A stretch of 64,000 nt of DNA from Ephydatia muelleri (Eukaryota > Porifera > Demospongiae > Spongillida > Spongillidae), in the NCBI GenBank assembly GCA_013339895.1, contig JABACO010000016.1, positions 5,322,914-5,386,913 of the forward strand, given 5' to 3'. Numbering within the stretch: position 1 is the stretch's first letter; each line of letters starts with the position of its first letter. Of this stretch, positions 26,986 to 38,109 are shown piece after piece. The position numbers were made by a program, and so were the translations under genes. The notes under the pieces are model-generated. The model did no database searches, had not been told where the DNA came from, and saw only the letters and a program-made list of their open reading frames with translations.

Positions 26986-27690
26986 CAAATACGAGAGCGG
27001 TGGGGGGGGGGGGGAAGTCCGTCACTCGCGTTTAGCGGGCCAAATACGAAAAGAGAGACACCTTCGGGTCTAATGCATTTTTATAAGTACCATAACTAGA
27101 AGAGGCGGAAGTGAAGCATCGAACCGGGGAGGGAGGCTATGGGCCTGATAAGAGCTTACACATATAGATCTCTAAACTATCTACATGTATGGTACAAACG
27201 GTACAATAGCAGTCATGGTACACACTTTATTGACCTTTCCCATTGAAAAGTAATGCCTTATTACAGATTCCACACACTTTTAACTTTGCAACAGTTAGTC
27301 CGACTTTAAGTTGAGGTGGGGGGGGAAGGTAAGTCCGTCAGGTCCCCCTCGCGTTTAGCGGGTCAAATACGAAAAGCGAGACACCTTCGGGCCTAATGCA
27401 TTTTAATAAGTTCCATAACTAGAAGGGAGTGGGGGGGGGTTCCCCCCCCCCCCCCCCCGGCTATGGGCCTGATAAGAGCTTACACATAGGTAACGTCATA
27501 GATCTCTAAACTATCTACATGTATGGTAAAGTCTGGTACAAACGGTGGAAGCATCAAATGTACAATAGCAGTCATACTCTGGCGGTACGCACTTTATTGA
27601 CCTTTCCCATTGAAAAGTAATGCCTTATTAAAGATTCCACACTTTTAACTTTGCAACAGTTAGTCCGACTTTAAGTTGAGGTGCATAAGA
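26986..27690. repeat. Tandem direct duplication, two units of about 350 bp
   Basis: Unit 1 (about 26990-27318) and unit 2 (about 27325-27682) share CACTCGCGTTTAGCGGG-type starts, GACACCTTCGGGYCTAATGC, GGGCCTGATAAGAGCTTACA and GCAACAGTTAGTCCGACTTT. They differ by small indels and by the lengths of poly-G and poly-C runs. Confidence 0.85.
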
Positions 27691-27780
27691 TTTGTGTCAA
27701 CTATAACATTATACTTGAAAACTACCATGTTTTCTCTGCCCCATATGTGTATGTACATGCATGTACATGTACATGTATAT

Positions 27781-28328
27781 GGGACAGTTTCCACGAAAAC
27801 GGCCCATCGCATATAATACATGACTGTACAAAATGTTATATAAATTCTTTGTGTTTGAATCATTATAACTTCCGAATGATTAACGCTATCGACTTCCTAT
27901 TTTCAACACTTCATACATTTTGGGGGCCTTGCACTTGACTGTGCAAGTATCGCAACGTCCAATACCCCACCGGGTTCAAACCTACCATAACTTTCAGTAG
28001 GAGTAATCAAATCGCTTCAAATTTGGTTTGTAAACAGAGAGGTGCACATTTTCCCGCTTGATATGGAGGGACACAGTTTGCCGCGATAGGTACAGGAACC
28101 TCTGTCCCCACAAACCGAATTTTAAAAGTGATTTGATTATAGGAGAACCGAAAGGTATTTGGCGGGTTTGAACCTAGTGGGGTATCATACATTACAATAC
28201 CCCAAAACGTATTTCACCATACAGAAATGGTGTAGTATGAAGTGTTGAGAATAAGAAGTCAATAGCCTTAACCGTTTGGAAGTTATAGCAATTCAAACGC
28301 AAGGAAATTTGAGAGGCAATTTTGTCCC
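27781..28328. mobile_element. Foldback element, second copy of the CAGTTTCC family
   Basis: The left end GGGACAGTTTCCACGAAAA and right end TTTTGTCCC, with internal ATCGACTTCCTATTTTCAAC and its inverse, pair over roughly 230 bp on each side of a loop near 28025-28115. The arms are more diverged than in the 15-kb copy. Confidence 0.78.
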
Positions 28329-28945
28329 ATATATATATATAAATATGTGTGCATACATGTGTTTTATGTACATGTAGACTATGTATGTGAAAATTCTATG
28401 TTCTTGACCTTCATGTCTTCTCAGCCTTGTAGAGACTCACTGATGGAAGAACCATGTTGGTGATTCAGTGTCAGCTCTCTTGAACTATTCGGCATGCTCC
28501 CGCCTGAAAGAGTGCTGCAAGATGTATAATAGGTCACAGTCAAGTTGAACTTTGATTTAGGAGTATTGGAGTTAATGATACATTAGTGTGTGCTTAATTG
28601 TAGTCATTTCAATACTTCACCACAGGCCTATTGCTTTCTGGCCACTTAATCATATGTAAGCTTTTGTTTAAAGTAATGAATTGCTTCCAAAGGTGATAAA
28701 AAGATCTTGTTAGGACTGATGTTTGTTTTATGGAACACAAATATAAGGCATAATCTCCCTGTCTGAAGTAATATCTGTGGATGCTATCACAGCCTCACCC
28801 GTCCACCAAAGGTACTGTCAAAGAAACTAGAGGACCCAGTTCTCATTGTTGTTGAAAGCATCATCACCTGCTGACAAGGCTTGGCTGCTCTTTGTGTCAG
28901 CACCTCATGCTGCATCCTGGCTACTGGTCACACCTCCTTGTCTTG
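28329..28945. other. Intergenic, no gene recognised
   Basis: AT-rich sequence up to the hAT insertion. The direct repeat TCTTG at 28941-28945 is the left target duplication of the next element. Confidence 0.5.
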
Positions 28946-31660
28946 CAGGGCCGGCGCCGCAGGTCCGGTTGCACGGTTTTAACCGGACCACTTTTTATAA
29001 CTGAGGCCTTTTTTAATACATCATTGTATATTCTTGCACTACGTCACTTCGCGCGCGCGCGCGCGCAATCCGTTATGCGTTAATTAGTACATGAACATGC
29101 CATTACTTTACACATGATCAGATGTGGCGACCAAAGTCTAATCTGTTACATCTATATCAGCATGTTATTTAATGCATGTATAATAAAGTTAACAGCATTC
29201 AGTAAAAAATGGCTACTGTTATCAATCCTAAATCCTTTGCTTTTCCGAAGCGAAGCTTTGGAAAGACAAAACCTGTTTTTTGCTCAGCAAAGAGCCAGTG
29301 GTTCGATACTTGGCCTTTTCTCCATTACGATGAAGGACAAGATGTGATGTTCTGCCACACTTGTGTCACTGCCTTTTAAGCTGGGCAGAATTAAGTCAAG
29401 TAAAAACGCTGCAACTGCATTTGTAAGTTTATACGCGAGCAAGCAATATGGTCATGCTTAGTGAGTGACAAATGTTTTTGTGTCTCAGGTAACTTCAGGA
29501 TTTTGTAACTGGAAAGATGCCACTGTTGCTTTCAGTAAGCATCTCCAGTCCAAGTCTCACATCGAAGCAGTTGAAGCCGTCATTACACTTCCAAAACAAA
29601 CAAAGGATGTTGGCGCGCAGCTTAGTATTGCTCACAAAGCAGAGAAGGAGGAGGCAAGGGACATGTTGCAGATTATTCTGTCAAGTGTTCGCTTCCTTGC
29701 CAGGCAAGGACTGGCCCTTCATGCAGCAGCTGACCTTAGTTCTGAGATGGGTTAGTGATGACTTCACTGTTTCAGAAGAGTTTGTAGGGCTATACTACCT
29801 GTCAATGATAGATGCTCAGAGCATTGTGGATGCCATAAAAGATGACTTTTTGCGGTTCCAGATACCTTTCACAAAGCTTCGTGGTCAGTGCTATGATGGA
29901 TGTAGCACCATGGCTGGAGCAAGAGCTGGTGTAGCTGTAAAGATCCAGGAATTGGAGCCTCGAGCTGTGTTCACACATTGCTATGGCCATGCACTCAACC
30001 TAGCTGTTAACGATACAATAACAAAGGTACCTAAAATGAAGGACTGTCTGGACACCTGTTACGAAATAGTGAAGCTGATTAAGTTTTCACCAAAACGAGA
30101 GGCCATGTTATCTCAACTTAAAGAAGAGATGGGTAGTGATGCTCCAGGAGTTAGAACCCTTTGCCCAACAAGGTGGACTGTTCGTGCTGAATCACTATAT
30201 AGTATTCTTGCCAACTACGACCACATTCTGCTGCTGTGGGAGACTGGGGTGCATGAAACATCTAACACAGAGATGAAGGCAAGGATTCTGGGGGTGCGGA
30301 GTCAAATGCAGTCCTTCAACTTTCTTTTCTGCATTGTCTTGTCTGAGATGATTTTGCGGCATACTGACAAGCTTAGTAAGACACTACAGCAGCCAAACCT
30401 ATCCAGCATTGAAGGGCATGATATAGCGATGTTAACTGTAAAAACCCTTGAAGGTTTGCGAAATGAAAATGACTTTGAGCTGTTTTGGCAGAAGATTGAA
30501 AAAATGAGGGTGCAGTTTGATATTGATGAGCCATTGCTACCAAGGAAGCGAAAGGTATCACAGCGATTTGAGACAGGCATTGCTCCGGCTGAGTTTGCTA
30601 CATCTCCTAAGGATGAATATCGTCGAGTATTTTTCGAATGTTTTGACCTTGCAGTGATGAGCATCCGCAGCAGATATGACCAAAAAGGCTTCAAAACCTT
30701 CTCCAACGTGGAACAACTTTTGTTTAAGGCATGCAAAGGCCAGAATTATGAAGAGGAGCTTGATTTCGTGTGTAACTTTTTTACAAATGATTTCAACAAA
30801 ATAGAGCTTGCGGCTGAACTCTTAACCCTACGTACACTTTATGGTACAGAAGTAGCTGCAGATGAGAAACCATCAGTCAATTCCATCAAGACAGCACTTT
30901 TAGCACTAAGCACAATGCAGCGAAAGCTGCTTGGCGCTGTTGTGAGGCTGTTTCAGCTATTAGTCACCCTACCAGCAACTAATGCTACATCGGAGCGATC
31001 ATTCAGTGCATTGCGTAGGATCAAATCATATCTGAGGAGTACAATGTCACAGGTCAGGTTAAACCACCTTATGATACTACATTATCATCAAGAAATGACG
31101 GACAGACTTGATTTGAAGTGCATTGCCAATGAATACATAATGAAGAACGAGTCAAGAAGAATCACGTTTGCTACCTTTCCCCTATGATCTTTCTTTATAT
31201 ACAGCTATAGTTAACTCACGCAACTATACATGCATGCACTGACTTTGTTTATGCATGCACTCGCTGTTTGATGTTCTTTGCAAAAATTAAATCATAATGC
31301 AATGTTTACATAAGAAATATAACGCGTCTAAAAAAATATCTCAAAAGTCATCGATATCGCGCGCCGCGCGCGACATATTGCTGACTTGGGCGGCGCGGAA
31401 ATTTGTTTCATTTATTGGATAGATTAAATAACACGCAAAACTTCGCGCGCGCTAAGATATGATATTTCTGCCTCCGTTTCATGCAGTTATGTTGGCGTAA
31501 GTCTTGCAGGGTTATACAACGCAAAAACCTATAGCTTCTGGGGCGGAGCTCCAGACCCCGATGGGGGAGCTTACAGCGCTCCCCCCATACCCCCTAGCTG
31601 GGCTGGTTTGGGTCACTACTGTACAACCGGACCACTCTTTATACCGCGGCGCCGGCCCTG
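28946..31660 (+). mobile_element. hAT-type DNA transposon, 2715 bp, 5-bp target duplication
   Basis: Perfect inverted ends CAGGGCCGGCGCCG (28946) and CGGCGCCGGCCCTG (to 31660) are flanked by TCTTG on both sides (28941-28945, 31661-31665). Subterminal GGTCCGGTTG / CAACCGGACC also pair. hAT elements usually duplicate 8 bp; some groups duplicate 5. It carries a defective transposase. The same ends and target-duplication length occur in the MITE at 45286-45489. Alternating CG at 29053-29066 lies upstream of the gene. Confidence 0.9.
29209..31187 (+). pseudogene. hAT transposase (TTF zinc finger, partial DUF4371, dimerisation domain), deleted
   Basis: ATG at 29209 opens an N-terminal part with a TTF-type finger (QWFDTWPFLHY ... 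MFCHTCVTAF), a frame slip near 29377, a likely intron (donor near 29423, acceptor near 29489) and a second finger half (FCNWKDATVAFSKHLQSKSH). At about 29730 the frame changes and the protein resumes well inside DUF4371 (RWVSDDFTVSEEFVGLYYL), so on family comparison roughly 150 residues are missing. The rest is open to 31187: RGQCYDGCSTMAGARAGV near 29880 and the hAT dimerisation block ATNATSERSFSALRRIKSYL near 30975. The deletion removes part of the catalytic region. Confidence 0.85.
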
Positions 31661-31967
31661 TCTTGACCTGAACTTTGAACCCAATGAACTGTAATTCTCC
31701 ATCCAATGGTGGCTAGGGATGGACACGGCTAGAGGCTCCTCATTTTCTTTGTGCCCTGGCGCTACTACCTGTAAACAGGGTGGTGATGTTGTCCAGTGCC
31801 CAGCCATTGAATCACATATATGTAACAATGAGTAAACAAGCACATACATGTACGTTGTGGGTGCAAGGGTCAAGCATTTTAATAAAAGATGATGGTGCAG
31901 GGACTGATACAGAAAACAAAGATAGAGGCAGCAAAAACTGTTAGTCATTTTGCAACCACCCCCATTA
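31661..31967. other. Short spacer between two transposons
   Basis: No gene recognised. It continues the host sequence interrupted by the hAT insertion and ends in TA at 31966-31967, the left target site of the next element. Confidence 0.5.
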
Positions 31968-32465
31968 GAGTGCTAGGGGTAATTAAGACGAATTTTGCAC
32001 TTAGTTGCAATATAAGTTACTCGCTAAAGGTGTTTAGTGTCTGTTTTTTGCTCCAATACAATTGATTACCAATTACCAGGTACTGTATAGCCTATTTGTA
32101 TAAAATATCTCTATTACGTAAAAGATATTACAGAAAATGCGAGTGCAATTTCAGTCCGCCTAATATGACGAATAAGAGCATAATTCAAAAGCGGTTTACA
32201 GTTGACATAGCTGCTTCCGCAATCGCATCAACAAGCAGACGTGCAGTGTATAGATCTAGAACCTAGGGCATTAGCCCAGCATTGCATACATTTATAAAGC
32301 TGTAGATGTATAAAATGTAAAGTATATACGCGCAAAGTAACACAATTACGCAAAATGTATGTGATAGTTACGTCAGGCTAATAATATAATGTCGATTAAC
32401 AAGCATGCATGTGCAATATGTTTACAGATGACTGCAGGCATGCACAGAATTACATCCAACACTGA

Positions 32466-32950
32466 CTAGTCCACTTCTAGGCTACTGTCTGTACATTGGT
32501 CATCACACAAAGAATCGGCATCGTCTTCACTTGTATCACTACTATCTTTGTGTTCATTGGGCTGATTCACATCAAGTGGCATAACAGCAAGGCTAGTGGC
32601 ATTGTGACGCTTGCACAAAACCTCTCCTTGCGTGTTGGGTTTGCACATGACTGTACACTGCTGCCCCTTCCTTTTGCCACTCTTGAACACAGCACTGCAC
32701 TGTTTCTTTGCCTCTTTCTCTTGTTCTTTCTTAGCCCTTTTTGCTTTTCGCACCATTGCCCTTTCCTCAGCTTCTCTTTTCTTCTGTTCCTTAATTCTGT
32801 CTTCCTCTTCCATCATTGCCATCCACTCATCAGCAGTTGCATGCTGGGCACCAGTTGCATGCTGGGCACCAGTTGCATGCTGGGCACCAGTTGCATGCTG
32901 GGCACCAGTTGCATGCTGGGCACCAGTTGCATGCTGGGCACCAGTTGTTC
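32466..32950 (-). pseudogene. C-terminal tail of the pogo-like transposase, separated by insertion
   Basis: The reading holds a TGAQHA hexapeptide repeat, then ADEWMAMMEEEDRIKEQKKR, a long charged helix, a short Cys-rich motif (CSAVFKSGKRKGQQC ... CKRH) and an acidic Ser/Asp end with a stop at 32466. Charged coiled tails of this kind follow the DDE domain in many pogo-like proteins. The link to the upstream part at 38110-38470 is inferred from matching strand and the clean insertion boundaries; the frame across the junction cannot be proved. Confidence 0.55.
32834..32947 (-). repeat. 18-bp coding minisatellite, about six copies
   Basis: GCATGCTGGGCACCAGTT repeats without change. On the minus strand each unit adds six residues (ATGAQH) to the transposase tail. 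It ends directly at the insertion point of the nested element. Confidence 0.92.
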
Positions 32951-33493
32951 TTACCCGAGGGAAAAAAATCGTGATAAACCACGCTTAATCGCGCAAGAGG
33001 CGCTAACGTTACATCGCGATTTACGTTAATGCCCTGTGCATGGCTAGCGCGCTTAATCGCGCTATTACACGTCAGAATGGCCTCTGGCAGCGCGTTAAGC
33101 GATTAATCGCACTTACATTTATCGCGCTGTTCGTGACGCGATTGCGTTGTTAGCGCGATTTATCACGTGGGATTGCGATTTGCGCTGCATTTATTAATAA
33201 TTACTTTAATATGAGTTTAGATAATATTAACCGTGTGTTGTTTCAAATTTCATTCAGGTCTGCAAGCATACACACAACATTCAAGCTGAAGTGTCCACAT
33301 GTTTGCTGCTGTCGGGAATGCTGTCTAATCCGGCGGATCCGAGGCACTCAGTAGACTGGCTCTAGCATTGCGACACTTTGAATTCAAATTGATGTGAAGT
33401 AATATTTTCCATCTTGCCTTTTCTTCATCCGAATCAGCTGGATACTTGTAATTAACGTGTACTGTAATTGTGTATTAAATGAATTATAATGCA

Positions 33494-34951
33494 TTATTCA
33501 AGTATCAATTGCTTACATCGAATGCCTTGGATAATGGCAGGATTGAGTAGCTGTCTGCCTGGGGCTGGCGTGCAGTTCCCAGAGCCCGGCTCTTCTTTAC
33601 AGAAGAATACCGTCAGCAGATTTACAGCCAGACGGGCGGGATCAGTAGATATGGCCTCTGCCATCGATACTTTATTCGTTTCACCTTTTGGGATCCAGAC
33701 CTTTTTCATTTCTTGCACATGGGAATGTGGATTCCCCAGCCAGCATCCTCCTGTAATCCACGCATGCAAATTGTAATGTATTAAATGTACAAGTATAATT
33801 CACCTTTATCTTCTTCAACCACAGTGGTTGGTTTAGCTGCATGACAGATGAAATCACATGAGTGATCGGTAATTAATTATTCTTTTCTACCTTCTGGACT
33901 TGTTATAGCCTGTGAACTGTTTGGTGGGATTGATGCCACAGGCGACCTCGAATTGTAGAGGCTGCTTGAGGCTGATGCCACAGGCGATCTTGAATTGTAG
34001 AGGCCAATTGAGGTTTCAGAATAAGAACACGTAGCTTTCTGTTGAACATAATAAGAAATGTGCATTGACACACTCACTGTACCTCATGCATTCTTGCACG
34101 AAATGTACCTTTCTATCCTCATGTTGAAAATGAACTCTCAAAAACTCTTCTATACTGCTCAATTTCTGACAATCAGGACAGTTAGCAATGTTTTATATCA
34201 ACATACAAAATTGCTACCTCCAGAACAGTTGCCTTGAAACTTGCGTCTGTGCAGCTGTCCTTGTCAAGGCCTGGAGTTGCTAGCAGAGGTACCTGCTGTA
34301 CGAAGAAACGTCAATAACGTTAAAACCAAAACTCCTACATGTACCTTCATGAGTTCCTGGTTCATCCGGCTCGCTTCCGCTTTTAAAGCAGATTTTTTTG
34401 GTGCTGCAGCTTTCGGTCTTTTTCTTGCAGCACCCTATATAAAACAGATAGTTAAGGCACGTGCTTGTAGAAAGCTAATATACACATACCTCTGTTGCTA
34501 CGTCGTCTTCCTCAACTACAACAGTGTCTGTTTCTTTACCCTGTGTTGCTTTCCACTCTGCATCTTCCTCATCCCTGTCACTTTCGTCACTTCCGCTTAG
34601 CATCATCTTGTCTTGGATGGACTGCATCTTCTCAGCTGACCCTACATTGTAATACACACAAGAATGTAGGCGCGGTTGCTTAGCGAATGTTTGCTGCTTA
34701 CCTATTGCTTTAACAGTAGCCTCATATTGCACTCCGTCAGTCCATTTGACGAGACAGTTGACTCCTCAACACTTCTCTTCAAAGGCACTTTCACAATAGT
34801 GTCGTCAGACAAAAAGTGTACGAGCGCGTGAGTAGAAGCTATGAAAAGAAGTTGCGGATTAAAAGTATGATATCCAAAGCGGCTATATACATAATTAATA
34901 GTTATAGCACTTTGCGAAAACGATACTGTACACTCTACAGTAGCGGATCCA

Positions 34952-35004
<53 letters not shown>

Positions 35005-35013
35005 CGGGGGCAC
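33494..35013 (-). CDS. BEN-domain-type protein gene carried by the nested transposon (probable, multi-exon)
   Basis: Minus-strand exon-like pieces with splice sites: about 34700-34850 (HALVHFLSDDTIVKVPL, then WTDGVQYEATVKAIG in a second frame), 34491-34644 (acidic, SGSDESDRDEEDAEW), 34344-34433 (basic, KRPKAAAPKKSALKAE), 34218-34291, 34109-34168, 33888-34040 (Ser-rich, SLYNSRSPVAS twice) and 33494-33760 (DPARLAVNLLTVFF ... GRQLLNPAIIQGIR). The last piece resembles a BEN domain, a DNA-binding module of chromatin factors. The N-terminal piece resembles the small beta-barrel found ahead of BEN in transposon-linked proteins. A frame change in the first piece suggests decay. A poly-G tract lies just upstream. 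Confidence 0.45.
34951..35004. repeat. Poly-G tract, about 54 bp
   Basis: Uninterrupted G run preceded by AGCGGATCCA, the same GGATCC context as the poly-C elements elsewhere in the window. Confidence 0.92.
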
Positions 35014-35385
35014 AACGATGGTCTACAATGGTCTTACGAGTCCAGGTCGCTGTAATCTTTGTTACTTTCTTGATGTCATATCTGTGTTGCGAAAGCGTGG
35101 AAGTGTGCTATAATTGAAGATTGACAGCTGCTGTTCACTCAAGAAATCACACCAATCCGATAGGTCGACACATTTAAATTTAAATTTAAATTTATCAAAG
35201 CGGATGCTATATGAATCCAGCCGTTCGGGGCAAACGAAAGAGAGAGTTTCTGCAAAGCGGAACGGAAGATGACATTCCTGCAAGAACGAAGACTCGATTC
35301 AAGAAACTTCTCGATAGGTACTGGAAAGTTTAATGCTGTGCCGTTCCCAGTATAATTTTTAGAAGATTGCATAACTGATATATAT

Positions 35386-36215
35386 GTGATGGCGAGCAGT
35401 ACAAAAAGCATTCACTACCTGGTGGTTTCCTTTCATCTGCATATCCAGCAAACATTTCATTTACAATTAATACCGATGGAGTGGCAGTATTTAAATCCTC
35501 TGCAGCTTATATTAAATTTGGCCTGTATGGCTCAGTATACCAAAATTGAGGTACTATCTAGTATTGAACTGAATGTATTAACTTTTCAATGTTTACGACA
35601 GGTTTTCAAAACAACATGTATTGCTTGGTGGAATATGATTTTCCAAAGAAAAACCTACAATGACGACACTGCTCAAGCCTTTAATAGAGAAGTTTAACAG
35701 CTTGAATCAGAACAGTAAGAGCATTACAATAGATTGGTTCAAATATGTGCCATTTCATAACAGGAATACAAGCTCAAACACCTGGAGGAACAATGACCTC
35801 AAAAGCTATGATACTGTTATGCACAGCGGATTTGCCAGCCAAGGCAAAGGTTGCAAACTCTGTCCAATACAATGGATACTTCGGTTGCAATACTTGTACC
35901 ATTCAAGGTCAATATTTAGAGTGCAGTATGTGCTGGCCCTATGATCCATCAGCAACAACTAGAAGCCACTTATCAATTTTGGCTGATGCAAAACAAGCGA
36001 TTGAAATAAGCAATTCGGTAAAAACATTTTACATACATCTATTAAGCCATCTAACTTTGTACACAAGAGCTTGGCAAGAGCACAATACACACATCAATTG
36101 TGAATACATTAACCTGGGAAGAGTAAATTCAATACATGGCAGTTCTTTCAGATCCAGCTGTTTGATAACCACATACCAGCTGTATATAATATTCATCCAC
36201 ATGAATAACTTCTAG
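35386..36215 (+). pseudogene. CACTA/EnSpm-type transposase remnant
   Basis: In shifting frames the plus strand encodes ISFTINTDGVAVFKSS (near 35450) and TPGGTMTSKAMILLCTADLP followed by a VQYNGYFGCNTC zinc-like motif (35770-35900). These blocks match the conserved core of animal CACTA transposases (the NTDGVxVFKSS and TCDLPAKA..NGxxGCxxC regions). At least two frameshifts separate them and the C-terminal half is missing; sequence after about 36010 no longer resembles the family. Confidence 0.65.
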
Positions 36216-36299
36216 GATCCTATTTCTATTTTAAAGCACCAACATTATAAAGCAAGCTGACTGTAGCCTTTAATAAATATTGATTTACATTCAACACAA

Positions 36300-37960
36300 T
36301 AGTACAACAATTGAACACTGCCACACCCATTTGAACACAAACTCCCATGAAAACGACAGTCCTCCATAGATTGCGTCAGTCCCATCCAAAGTTCTGATGG
36401 ATTGTAGGAGTAAAATTTGTAATTTTAACCCCTACACATGACTCACGTGATAAAACCACGCCCATTCGAACACGCCCTCCCATGAAGACGACGGTCCTCC
36501 ATAGGTTGTGTCAGTCTTAGAGTCTACACACCATCCCATCCAAAGTTCTGATGGATGGTACACGTAAAATTTCAAATTTAACCCCCTACACATGACTCAC
36601 GTGATGGAACCACGCCCATTCGAACACGCCCTCCCATGAAAACGACAGTCCTCCATAGATTGCGTCAGTCTTAGAGTCTACTCACCATCCCATCCAAAGT
36701 TCTGATGGATTGTAGGAGTAAAATTTGTAATTTTAACCCTTACACATGACTCACGTGATGGAACCACGCCCATTCGAACACGCCCTCCCATAAAGACGAC
36801 GGTCCTCCATAGATTGCATCAGTCTTAGAGTCTACTCATCATCCCATCCAAAATTCTGATGGATGGTACAAGTAAAATTTCTAATTTAATTTTAACCCCT
36901 ACACATGACTCACGTAATGGAACCATGCCCATTCGAACACACCCTCCCATGAAGACGACGGTCCTCCACAGGTTGTGTCAGTCTTAGAGTCTACACACCA
37001 TCCCATCCAAAGTTCTGATGGATGGTACAAGTAAAATTTCAAATTTAAACCCCTACACATGACTCACGTGATGGAACCACGCCCATTCGAACACGCCCTC
37101 CCATGAAGACGACAGTCCTCCATAGGTTGTGTCAGTCTTAGAGTCTACACACCATCCCATCCAAAGTTCTGATGGATGGTACAAGTAAAATTTAAACTAC
37201 TACACATGACTCACGTGATGGATCCACGCCCATTCGAACACGCCCTCCCATGAAGACGACAGTCCTCCATAGGTTGTGTCAGTCTTAGAGTCTACACACC
37301 ATCCCATCCAAAGTTCTGATGGATGGTACACGTAAATTTTCAAATTTAAACCCCTACACATGACTCACGTGATGGAACCACGCCCATTCGAACACGCCCT
37401 CCCATGAAGACGACAGTCTTCCATAGGTTGTGTCAGTCTTAGAGTCTACACACCATCCCATCCAAAGTTCTGATGGATGGTACACGTAAAATTTCAAATT
37501 TAAACTACTACACATGACTCACGTGATGGAACCACGAACCACGCCCATTCGAACACGCCCTCCCATGAAGAGGACTGTCATCCACAGGATGTGTCTGTAT
37601 TTGAGTCTACCCTGCTGATGCTGACCATCCCAGCCAAAGTTCTGATGATGCTACGAGTAAAATTTAAACCCCTACACATGACTCACGTGATGGAACCACG
37701 CCCATTTGAACAGGCCCTCCCCCATGAAGACGACTGCCCTCGATCCACAGGTGGTGGCTGTCTACGACCATCCCATCTGATGGTTTAAATCGCTATGTAT
37801 GTTCCCTCACTTGACGAAGCCACACTCATTTGAACACAGCGTCCCGGGGCCTGTGAAGACAGTTAGCGTAGTATTTTCTACAGGCTGTGTCTCTGGTGTC
37901 AGTCTCAGTCTGTTGACCGTCCAATGCAAACGCCAAAACGCCATTTGAACACGCAGTACA
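36300..37960. repeat. 154-bp satellite array, about 9-10 copies
   Basis: The word CATGACTCACG recurs at 36437, 36591, 36745, 36904, 37058, 37205, 37359, 37513 and 37677, a spacing of 147-164 and mostly 154. Each unit also holds CCATTCGAACACGCCCTCCC, CCATCCAAAGTTCTGATGG and usually the palindrome TCACGTGA. The outer copies decay. It lies inside the nested transposon, next to its right end. Confidence 0.95.
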
Positions 37961-38109
37961 CATACATGTTTGCATGCGCCATGCGAAGGTCGAAATTAAC
38001 TTTGCCGCTGAATCGCGTTATCCAAACTTGTAACGCGTATTAACGTGACGCTACAATAATTGTAGCGCTAAATCACCATTCAATGCCATTAAGCGCGCTG
38101 GCACGCGAT

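Noticed and set aside
35062..35411. Minus-strand frames between poly-G and the CACTA remnant
   Set aside because: Two overlapping frames, neither with a domain, start context or splice partner; repeated AAATTT words inflate the open length.
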